Shown one piece after another: positions 1 to 4,893 of a stretch of DNA of 7,739 nt. The notes beneath the pieces were generated by a model that was not told the DNA's origin, did not search any database, and was given only the letters and a program-made list of their open reading frames with translations. The stretch's first letter is position 1, and every line of letters begins with the position of its first letter. Source of the DNA: Burkholderia sp. (GTDB lineage: Bacteria > Pseudomonadota > Gammaproteobacteria > Burkholderiales > Burkholderiaceae); assembly GCF_018375725.1 (NCBI RefSeq), contig NZ_JAHACR010000206.1, positions 1-7,739 on the forward strand, written 5' to 3'. The position numbers and the translations under genes are program-made.

Positions 1-1
1 G

Positions 2-130
2 CTGCCTTTGCCGCACTTCGACCTCAAGCAGCATTGGCATCGCAAGTTCCACAACGATCCGCGCACCGCATGGCTGCGCGGCATGGTCGCGTCGCTGTTC
101 AACGACGAGCAGGACGAATGGCCGAAATGA
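2..130 (+). CDS. LysR-type transcriptional regulator, C-terminal fragment
   Basis: Only the last 42 codons are inside the window, read in the frame starting at base 2 and ending in TGA at 128-130. The tail contains 'LPLPHFDLKQHWHRKFHNDP' followed by a WLRGMV..LF segment. The arrangement of a hydrophobic PLP, a tryptophan-histidine (WH) pair, a conserved DP and a WLR helix is the usual end of the effector-binding domain in LysR-type regulators. These are cytoplasmic DNA-binding proteins that sense a small molecule. The DNA-binding half is upstream of the window, so neither the ligand nor the target can be named. It reads in the same direction as folE, 155 bases away, and nothing shows that it controls folE. 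Family assignment is fairly sure; subgroup is unknown. Confidence 0.8.
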   Translation: MPLPHFDLKQHWHRKFHNDPRTAWLRGMVASLFNDEQDEWPK

Positions 131-274
131 TCCGCTGTCGCGTCATCGCGAACGCACGCAAGAGCCGCCGATCGCACATCTCGCGCACCGGGCCGGCGCA
201 GCCGCGCGACACACGATGCGCAAAAGCATGAAACAATGCCCCCGAAACGCGCCGCCGCAGCGGCCATACTCGAT

Positions 275-278
275 GGAG
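275..278 (+). promoter_or_regulatory. Ribosome binding site of folE
   Basis: GGAG lies seven bases before the ATG at 286 and fixes that start. A competing frame opens at 236 but lacks such a site and gives no recognisable protein. Confidence 0.7.
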
Positions 279-285
279 CAAACAC

Positions 286-915
286 ATGGGTAAAAAAAAC
301 GCGCGGCCCGAGAAGGCTGCATCCCGGCCGAGCCGAGACGAGGCCGAAGCGGCCGTTCGCACGCTGCTGCGCTGGGCAGGCGACGATCCCGACCGTGAAG
401 GTCTCGTCGATACGCCCGCGCGCGTCGTGCGCGCCTATGAAGAGTTTTTCTCGGGCTACGAGATCGATCCGCGCGAGATCCTCGCGCGCACGTTCAGCGA
501 GGTCGACGGCTACGACGAAATGATCGTGCTGAAGGACATCCGCTTCGAAAGCTATTGCGAGCACCACATGGTGCCGATCATCGGCCGGGCGCACGTCGCC
601 TATCTGCCGAATCACCGTGTCGTCGGCATCTCGAAGCTCGCGCGGCTCGTCGATGCGTTCGCGAAGCGCCTGCAGATTCAGGAAAAGATGACCGTGCAGA
701 TCGCCGACACGCTGTTCGACGTGCTGCAACCGAAGGGCGTCGGCGTGATTCTCGAAGCCGCGCACCAATGCATCTCGACGCGCGGCATCCACAAGCCGGG
801 CGTGGAAATGGTCACGTCCCGGATGCTCGGCACGTTTCGTACCGATCCGTCGACGCGGCGCGAATTCCTGTCGATTGTCGCGAACCCCTCTTCCGTGAAC
901 CTGACGAATACGTAA
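286..915 (+). CDS. folE: GTP cyclohydrolase I (FolE)
   Basis: A 209-residue cytoplasmic enzyme that converts GTP to 7,8-dihydroneopterin triphosphate, the entry step to folate and other reduced pterins. The zinc and catalytic signature is visible: Cys91-Glu-His93-His94 (in SYCEHHMVP) and Cys162 (in HQCISTRG). These correspond to E. coli Cys110, His112, His113 and Cys181. The GISK motif (114-117), QEKMT (132-136) and His160/Arg166 of the GTP pocket are also present. Length fits the family (about 180-225), with a basic, probably flexible N-terminus of about 15 residues. The start is supported by GGAG at 275-278, seven bases before ATG. The stop TAA is followed directly by the ATG of the SDR gene, so the two are almost certainly cotranscribed. 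Whether this is the main folate enzyme or a paralogue dedicated to another pterin cannot be told from this window. Confidence 0.96.
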   Translation: MGKKNARPEKAASRPSRDEAEAAVRTLLRWAGDDPDREGLVDTPARVVRAYEEFFSGYEIDPREILARTFSEVDGYDEMIVLKDIRFESYCEHHMVPIIGRAHVAYLPNHRVVGISKLARLVDAFAKRLQIQEKMTVQIADTLFDVLQPKGVGVILEAAHQCISTRGIHKPGVEMVTSRMLGTFRTDPSTRREFLSIVANPSSVNLTNT

Positions 916-1719
916 ATGGAGTCAACGAAGCAAACGGCGGACGCGCCCGTAGTGCTCGTAACCGGTGCGGCCCGCCGCGCCGGACGCGCGTTCGCCGAAT
1001 ATTTCGCCGCGCAGGGTTACCGTACCGCGATCCACTTCGACCGTTCCGCCGATGCCGCGCAGGCGACCGCCGAAGCGATCGCCGGGCACGGCCCCGAATC
1101 GGCCGCACTGCAGGCGGACCTCTCCGATGCCGTGCAGATCACCGGACTGATCGACGCGGTATACGCACGCTTCGGCCGCCTCGACGTGCTGATCAATAAT
1201 GCGTCGGTGTTCTGGCAGGATCATTTCCCGGGCTTCGACCTGGCCGCCTTCGACCAGGCGTGGGCCGTGAACTGCCGCGCGCCGATCCTGCTCACGCGCG
1301 CGTTCTACGAACGGGCGCGCGCGGCGGGCACGCAGGGCGTGGTCGTGAATGTCGTCGACCAGAAAATCAAGGAAAACTTCCATCGCGACCATTTCAGCTA
1401 CACGGTCGCGAAGGCCGCGCTCGGCAACCTGACACAGATGCTCGCGCTGTCGGCTGCGCCGGTGCTGCGCGTGAACGCCGTGTTCCCCGGCCTGATGCTG
1501 CCGAGCGACGACCAGACGCAGGCCGACTTCGAACACGCGAGCCGCGCATCAACGCCGCTCGCGCGTATCGCGGGGCCGAACGACGTGGCGCGCGCGATCC
1601 TGCTGTTGACGGGCGCCGCATACAACGGGGTCGACTTCGTAGTCGACGCGGGGCAGAACCTCATCCGCGTCGACCAGGACGTGCTGTACAAGCACCGCTC
1701 GCCGGCCGGCGAGCATTGA
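916..1719 (+). CDS. Short-chain dehydrogenase, pteridine reductase / FolM-like
   Basis: A 267-residue NAD(P)H-dependent short-chain dehydrogenase/reductase. The Rossmann motif is TGAARRAG (16-23), with arginines where PTR1/FolM-type enzymes have TGxxxRxG for NADPH. The NNAS motif is at 94-97, and the active site has Tyr162-x3-Lys166 (YTVAK). The usual catalytic serine is replaced: the strand before the YxxxK helix reads VNVVDQK, with Asp148 in that place. Pteridine reductase PTR1 (Asp181) and E. coli FolM share this substitution. That, plus the folE gene immediately upstream (TAA directly followed by ATG), suggests reduction of a dihydropterin such as dihydromonapterin, or of dihydrofolate. 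No independent ribosome site is expected, because the folE end serves translational coupling. The substrate is inferred. A general SDR acting on another carbonyl is possible but less likely given the Asp and the context. Confidence 0.85.
   Translation: MESTKQTADAPVVLVTGAARRAGRAFAEYFAAQGYRTAIHFDRSADAAQATAEAIAGHGPESAALQADLSDAVQITGLIDAVYARFGRLDVLINNASVFWQDHFPGFDLAAFDQAWAVNCRAPILLTRAFYERARAAGTQGVVVNVVDQKIKENFHRDHFSYTVAKAALGNLTQMLALSAAPVLRVNAVFPGLMLPSDDQTQADFEHASRASTPLARIAGPNDVARAILLLTGAAYNGVDFVVDAGQNLIRVDQDVLYKHRSPAGEH
1697..1714. repeat. 18-bp perfect palindrome at the end of the SDR gene
   Basis: GCTCGCCGGCCGGCGAGC is a perfect palindrome covering the last codons of the SDR gene, ending two bases before its TGA. 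In RNA of either strand it can fold as a 7-bp GC stem with a GGCC loop. It sits between two convergent genes. It has no T-rich tail on either side, so it could be a weak bidirectional terminator or 3'-end stabiliser, or an accident of GC-rich codons. Confidence 0.5.
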
Positions 1720-1747
1720 CGCCGATACGCCGGCGACCGCGGGCGGG

Positions 1748-2668
1748 TCAGGGCTTCTCGGTCCGCTCGCCCTCGCGGATCTTCCCCTGCGCGACGCTGG
1801 TGCCGGGCGGCACGCTGTGCGTGAGCCACACGTTGCCGCCGATCACCGAGCCCCGGCCGATCGTCACGCGACCGAGAATCGTCGCGCCCGCATAGATCAC
1901 CACGTCGTCTTCGACGATCGGATGCCGCGCATTGCCCTTGACGAGCGCGCCGTCGCCATCGGCCGGGAAACTCTTCGCGCCAAGCGTCACCGCCTGGTAG
2001 ATGCGCACCCGCTCGCCGATGATCGCCGTCTCGCCGATCACGACGCCCGTGCCGTGGTCGATGAAGAAGCTCGGCCCGATCTGCGCGCCGGGATGGATGT
2101 CGATGCCGGTGGCCGAGTGCGCGATTTCATTGATGAATCGCGCAAGCAGCGTCACGCCGAGCCGGTGAAGCGCGTGCGCGAGCCGGTGATGCATCATCGC
2201 GAGCACGCCGGGATAGCAGAGCAGGATTTCCGTGATGTGCTGCGCGGCGGGATCGCCCGCATAGGCGGCCTGGATATCGCTGACGAGCAGCGCACGGATC
2301 GCGGGCAGCTGCTGGCCCAGGTCGCGCGCGATTTCAAACGCGCGTTCTTCGAGTGCCGATGCCGGCGTGTCCGCATATTCGGGCAGGAAAGGCAGCGCAC
2401 GCCGGATTTGTTCCGACAAAACGCGCAACGTGCTTTCGAGCGTATGGCCGACGTAATAGTCGACGCTTTCGTCTGTCAGGTCCGGCGCGCCGTAATGCGT
2501 CGGGAACATCGACGCGCGCAGGCCGGTGACGATCTTGCATATCGCGTCACGGGACGGGAGCTCACGGATGCCGCGCGGATGGCGCGTGCGGTGCAACGCT
2601 TCGCGCGATTCGCGCAAGCCGGTAACGATTTCTTCGAGGCCCCACTGACGGGCAGGCGATTTCGACAT
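1748..2668 (-). CDS. epsC: Serine O-acetyltransferase, EpsC/CysE type
   Basis: A 306-residue enzyme that transfers acetyl from acetyl-CoA to L-serine, giving O-acetylserine, the substrate for cysteine synthase in the cytoplasm. Residues 1-130 form an N-terminal helical domain longer than that of E. coli CysE. Asp131 (SDIQAAYAGDPA) corresponds to the conserved serine-site aspartate. From about 188 the left-handed beta-helix of hexapeptide repeats begins (GIDIHPGAQIG, VVIGETAIIG, VTIGRGSVIGG). Asp190 and His205 (FIDHGTGVVIGE) match the catalytic Asp143/His158 pair of CysE. The C-terminus (VPPGTSVAQGKI) fits the acetyl-CoA-site end of the family. The long N-terminal region marks the EpsC-like group. 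No clear ribosome binding site lies before the ATG at 2668, so the start is less certain than the family. It converges on the pterin pair with a 28-base gap and has no cysteine gene beside it. Confidence 0.93.
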   Translation of the reverse strand: MSKSPARQWGLEEIVTGLRESREALHRTRHPRGIRELPSRDAICKIVTGLRASMFPTHYGAPDLTDESVDYYVGHTLESTLRVLSEQIRRALPFLPEYADTPASALEERAFEIARDLGQQLPAIRALLVSDIQAAYAGDPAAQHITEILLCYPGVLAMMHHRLAHALHRLGVTLLARFINEIAHSATGIDIHPGAQIGPSFFIDHGTGVVIGETAIIGERVRIYQAVTLGAKSFPADGDGALVKGNARHPIVEDDVVIYAGATILGRVTIGRGSVIGGNVWLTHSVPPGTSVAQGKIREGERTEKP

Positions 2669-2806
2669 ATCAATGCATGCGGCCGCGCCTCGGGCACGGC
2701 CACGAATAAAAGTGACGGGTTTCGCAAGATTACCGTGTTTTTCGGCTGGCAGCCGGCCGCCGCCGGCGACCCGAACCGTTGTCGATGCCGCGGCGGACCG
2801 TCCGGA

Positions 2807-3040
2807 TCAGGCCGTAACGCTGCTCGCGTCGATCCATCGCACCGCCCAGTCGCGCGCGTGCGCAATCGCGGCATCTTCGTCGCTGAACCGGAGATCCGAA
2901 GGAAAGAAACGATTCGCGACGAGTTCTCCGTCGCTCGATCGCGAGATCACGACATACGGTTTGAAGGATCCGTCGCCGGCGCGCGCCGGCGCGCAGTTCA
3001 ACAGATAACCGCGATGCGTGAAGGCAGTAGTCGATTGCAT
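2807..3040 (-). CDS. Small conserved-looking protein of unknown function (77 aa)
   Basis: Encodes 77 residues with a start backed by a good ribosome site: GAGGTGG on the minus strand (3048-3054), seven bases before ATG. The protein reads as a compact alpha/beta domain: RGYLLNCAP (10-18), a glycine turn DGSFKPYVVIS (23-33), NRFFP (43-47) and a C-terminal helix AIAHARDWAVRWID (58-71), with aromatic residues spaced as in a folded core. No signal peptide, membrane segment or metal site is visible. It resembles short uncharacterised proteins (possibly DUF6566-like) that I recall from Burkholderia, but I cannot name the family with certainty. It is divergent from the 138-residue gene at 3318 and 138 bases upstream of the serine acetyltransferase on the same strand, so cotranscription with that gene is possible. 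Function is unknown. Confidence 0.75.
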   Translation of the reverse strand: MQSTTAFTHRGYLLNCAPARAGDGSFKPYVVISRSSDGELVANRFFPSDLRFSDEDAAIAHARDWAVRWIDASSVTA

Positions 3041-3117
3041 GAGTCCGCCACCTCAAGTCCCTTGCTTTATTGTTCACTACCCATCCATTAAGGGTGCTGC
3101 GGCGCCCTGTCCGGGCG

Positions 3118-3151
3118 GAAGCGGTGCAACTGCGTCCCCTAGCACCGCTTC
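3118..3151. repeat. 10-bp perfect inverted repeat between divergent small genes
   Basis: GAAGCGGTGC (3118-3127) and GCACCGCTTC (3142-3151) are exact reverse complements separated by 14 bases. The repeat lies 78 bases before the minus-strand gene starting at 3040 and 167 bases before the plus-strand gene at 3318. Centre-to-centre spacing of the arms is about 24 bases, roughly two helical turns, which would suit a dimeric repressor or activator. It could instead be a leader hairpin. There is no T-rich tail in either direction, which argues against a terminator. Confidence 0.5.
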
Positions 3152-3305
3152 GTCGGAAAAGATCATACTCTGTAGAAAACGCATCTTCTAGCTGAAATAA
3201 ATCATGACAAATCAGCGCGTGCGGCGCGGCAGCGGCGAACGCCCGCGCGCCTTTTCCCGTGCCGTCCGGAACGGGATTTGCTTCGATCCGGAAGCATCCG
3301 CCGCC

Positions 3306-3310
3306 AGGAG
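3306..3310 (+). promoter_or_regulatory. Ribosome binding site deciding the 3318 start
   Basis: AGGAG, seven bases before ATG at 3318. This site is the reason for preferring the 138-residue form over a longer reading from 3204. Confidence 0.65.
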
Positions 3311-3317
3311 ATTCGCG

Positions 3318-3734
3318 ATGGATTCGTCTGCACAAACGCTACCTTCGCACCCGCGAAGCGCCGAGTTGTACAACGACGATACCTGCGACAGCACAGTCGA
3401 TACCGACGGCAAGAATCGCGAAGCGGCGCGGCTCGCGCTCGGCGACCGGATTTCGCCGGATCAGGTGACGACGAGCAACGCATCGCTCGACAATGCCGTG
3501 CCGGAATCCTCGGACGGACTCGCGGGTTTCGACAGCCGGCCCGGCGGCAATCATCCGGCGCTCGCGCTGCGTCCGGGCTACGTGATGATCGAGAAAGGAT
3601 TCGACGCGCCGATACCCGCCGACGAGGACGCGGTCGGCCCGGTCCATCGGCCGCCCGGACGCGAGCACTGGCCGGCGCATGCACGCCGCCCGGAACGGGT
3701 GATCGAACTGACGACCGAGCCTCGCCGGCGATAG
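3318..3734 (+). CDS. Hypothetical hydrophilic protein (138 aa)
   Basis: An unrecognised 138-residue protein. The start at 3318 is chosen because AGGAG (3306-3310) sits seven bases before it. An in-frame ATG at 3204 has no ribosome site and would add a basic, low-quality extension. Codon use is strongly G/C at third positions like its neighbours, supporting real coding. Residues 1-70 are acidic and rich in Asp, Ser and Thr (ELYNDDTCDSTVDTD), without hydrophobic core segments. Residues 80-138 hold a short ordered-looking stretch, LRPGYVMIEKGFDAPIPADE, followed by a proline, histidine and arginine rich tail. No signal peptide or membrane segment is seen. Much of it is probably disordered. It is divergent from the 77-residue gene and followed by a long non-coding gap. 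Function cannot be assigned. Confidence 0.68.
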   Translation: MDSSAQTLPSHPRSAELYNDDTCDSTVDTDGKNREAARLALGDRISPDQVTTSNASLDNAVPESSDGLAGFDSRPGGNHPALALRPGYVMIEKGFDAPIPADEDAVGPVHRPPGREHWPAHARRPERVIELTTEPRRR

Positions 3735-3957
3735 CGTTTCAAACGATCGTATGCGGCGGCGGTCCTCCGAGTGTGGCGGGACATCGCTCGGCCACGTACG
3801 TCGTGCGTCCGGCCCGGTCGAGCGTGTCTGCGTGATTCGGCGCTGCATGCGTTGTCACGTGCCCGGCGCGAGGCGGGATGCGGGATGCACTGACCCGCAG
3901 TCGCCCAGCGACCAGCCCCGCCTCCCCCGGCATGACGCTGCAAACCCGGGCTGCGCG

Positions 3958-3969
3958 TCGACATGTCGA
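3958..3969. repeat. 12-bp perfect palindrome
   Basis: TCGACATGTCGA is its own reverse complement. It is followed by two copies of the palindrome GCATGC at 3970-3975 and 3986-3991, and then by the hairpin at 3992-4019, so dyad symmetry is unusually concentrated here. It could be a protein binding site; no specific regulator is identified. Confidence 0.4.
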
Positions 3970-3991
3970 GCATGCGCGAGTGATTGCATGC

Positions 3992-4019
3992 CGGTCGCAT
4001 CGACGGATCGATGCGACCG
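3992..4019. repeat. 12-bp-stem hairpin with four-base loop
   Basis: CGGTCGCATCGA (3992-4003) and TCGATGCGACCG (4008-4019) are exact reverse complements around a CGGA loop. This is the strongest stem-loop in the window. Neither side carries a T-run, so it is not a standard intrinsic terminator. It could be part of a small RNA, a dispersed intergenic palindromic repeat, or a barrier protecting the 3' end of the upstream message. Confidence 0.6.
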
Positions 4020-4242
4020 CAACGGTTCATGCGTGCGACGCGCCGACACGCAGCCCAAGCATTTCGTTCGGGCCGCCCGCATGATCTCCGCGCCATTGAC
4101 AGTCACGCGGCCGCGCCTCGGAGACGTCGCGCGTGAACAATGCCGTTCCTACGATTGCGAATCGCACACGCCCCGCATTGCGTGACGTCACTGCACATTT
4201 TTCGGCATTCGTTTACGCTGCCTCGCATCGGCATGTTGCGTC

Positions 4243-4267
4243 ACGGCCCATTCGGGCCGTCTCTTTT
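4243..4267 (+). terminator. Terminator-like hairpin in the usp leader
   Basis: ACGGCCC (4243-4249), loop ATTC, GGGCCGT (4254-4260), then CTCTTTT. The perfect 7-bp GC stem followed by a pyrimidine run with four Ts resembles an intrinsic terminator on the + strand. It ends only 22 bases before the ATG of the universal stress protein. It could end an upstream transcript (for example a small RNA), act as an attenuator, or simply be leader structure. The T-run is short and interrupted, so termination strength is doubtful. Confidence 0.4.
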
Positions 4268-4280
4268 CAACCTGCATCTC

Positions 4281-4284
4281 GGAG
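4281..4284 (+). promoter_or_regulatory. Ribosome binding site of the universal stress protein
   Basis: GGAG five bases before ATG at 4290. It rules out the longer in-frame start at 4140, whose extra residues do not resemble the family. Confidence 0.7.
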
Positions 4285-4289
4285 ACACC

Positions 4290-4757
4290 ATGTACAAGCG
4301 TATTCTGGTTGCCGTCGACGGCAGCGACACATCGCGCCACGCATTCGATGCCGCGCTCGCGCTCGCGCAATCGCACGGTGCGGAGTTGCAGCCGTATTAC
4401 GTTGTCGAGAACGCCGCGATCTACTACAGCATGCCGGGCTACGATCCGTCCGTGCTGCGCGATCAGCTGGTCGAGCAAGGTGATGAGCTCGCGAAAACGC
4501 TCGGCCAGCGGATGCGGCAGGCCGGCGTGAAGGGAGACATGAAGGTCGGCGAAGCAACGTCGCTCTCGGATGTGTCCGCGCTGATCCTCGATGCCGCACA
4601 GACCTTCGGCGCCGACCTGCTCGTGCTCGGCACGCACGGCCGCCGCGGCGTCCGGCGTCTCGTGCTGGGCAGCATCGCCGAGCAATGCTTACGACATGCG
4701 TCGCTGCCTGTCCTGCTGATTCCGGCATCGGCTCACGCCGCCGAGCAGACGTCCTGA
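4290..4757 (+). CDS. Universal stress protein, UspA family (ATP-binding type)
   Basis: A 155-residue single-domain Usp, the usual length for the family. It begins with the typical strand MYKRILVAVDGSDTS (1-15), where Asp10 contacts nucleotide in ATP-binding members. The C-terminal half has the glycine motif G-x2-G-x9-G-S at Gly114, Gly117, Gly127 and Ser128 (GTHGRRGVRRLVLGS), so it probably binds ATP, unlike E. coli UspA. It then has the dimer-forming last strand LPVLLIP. Usp proteins are cytoplasmic and support survival in stress or growth arrest; the molecular target here is unknown. The next gene, 136 bases on in the same direction, is an FNR-type oxygen regulator. In several proteobacteria usp genes are FNR/Anr-controlled, which suggests a low-oxygen role, but no full FNR box was seen upstream. 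Confidence 0.95.
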   Translation: MYKRILVAVDGSDTSRHAFDAALALAQSHGAELQPYYVVENAAIYYSMPGYDPSVLRDQLVEQGDELAKTLGQRMRQAGVKGDMKVGEATSLSDVSALILDAAQTFGADLLVLGTHGRRGVRRLVLGSIAEQCLRHASLPVLLIPASAHAAEQTS

Positions 4758-4758
4758 A

Positions 4759-4790
4759 CCGATCCGTCATGTTGATCGGGCACGGATCGG
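4759..4790 (+). terminator. Candidate hairpin after the usp gene
   Basis: CCGATCCGT (4759-4767) and ACGGATCGG (4782-4790) are exact reverse complements with a 14-base loop, starting one base after the usp stop codon. The position fits a 3'-end hairpin separating usp from fnr. There is no T-run, so Rho-independent termination is unlikely to be strong. Confidence 0.4.
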
Positions 4791-4879
4791 GCGCAACGAA
4801 CGCATGCGGCCGATCGCGACGTTATGTCACCCGACGGTGTCAATATGCGATGGGACAATGATTCGGTCGATTCAACGCC

Positions 4880-4883
4880 GGAG
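4880..4883 (+). promoter_or_regulatory. Ribosome binding site of fnr
   Basis: GGAG ten bases before ATG at 4894. Spacing is slightly long, but earlier in-frame ATGs (4804 and 4858) have no such site, and the resulting 248-residue protein matches FNR length. Confidence 0.5.
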
Positions 4884-4893
4884 TAAAACGATC

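Larger units (their letters stand above)
3735..4289. other. Non-coding gap of about 555 bases with several dyads
   Basis: No open frame here on either strand gives a recognisable or well-composed protein; the translations are arginine- and cysteine-rich shadows typical of GC-rich non-coding DNA. The stretch contains a small dyad right after the 138-residue gene (CGTTTCAAACG, 3735-3745) and a nested pair of stems (GAGGCGGG 3870-3877 with CCCGCCTC 3917-3924; TGCGGG 3879-3884 with CCCGCA 3894-3899). It also holds a 12-bp palindrome (3958-3969), a long hairpin (3992-4019), a 10-bp palindrome GTGACGTCAC (4182-4191) and a GC hairpin with a T-rich tail before the stress-protein gene (4243-4267). It may hold the usp promoter, a small RNA, or both. 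None of these is proven. Confidence 0.6.

Noticed and set aside
2738..2755. Hairpin CGGCTGGCAGCCG next to a run of five Ts, after the 77-residue gene
   Set aside because: For the minus-strand gene the stem is followed by As rather than Ts, and no plus-strand gene ends before it, so it does not fit an intrinsic terminator.
1817..3091. Long plus-strand open frame (424 codons) antisense to the serine acetyltransferase
   Set aside because: Translation is arginine-rich shadow sequence; the opposite strand encodes a clear enzyme and the 77-residue protein.
3091..3108. Small hairpin AGGGTGC-TGCG-GCGCCCT in the divergent region
   Set aside because: It needs a G-T wobble on the plus strand and has a mismatch on the minus strand; too weak to list beside the exact 10-bp repeat.
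4096..4101. Perfect TTGACA -35 box upstream of usp
   Set aside because: No acceptable -10 lies 16-18 bases downstream (around 4117-4125 is GC-rich), so a promoter call is not supported.
3751..4185. Cysteine-containing open frame in the gap before usp
   Set aside because: Composition is arginine/serine/cysteine-rich without a core, there is no ribosome site, and it runs through the hairpins; it looks like non-coding DNA.
4772..4776. TTGAT as a possible FNR box before fnr
   Set aside because: The second half-site ATCAA is absent at the required four-base spacing; the half-site alone is not enough.
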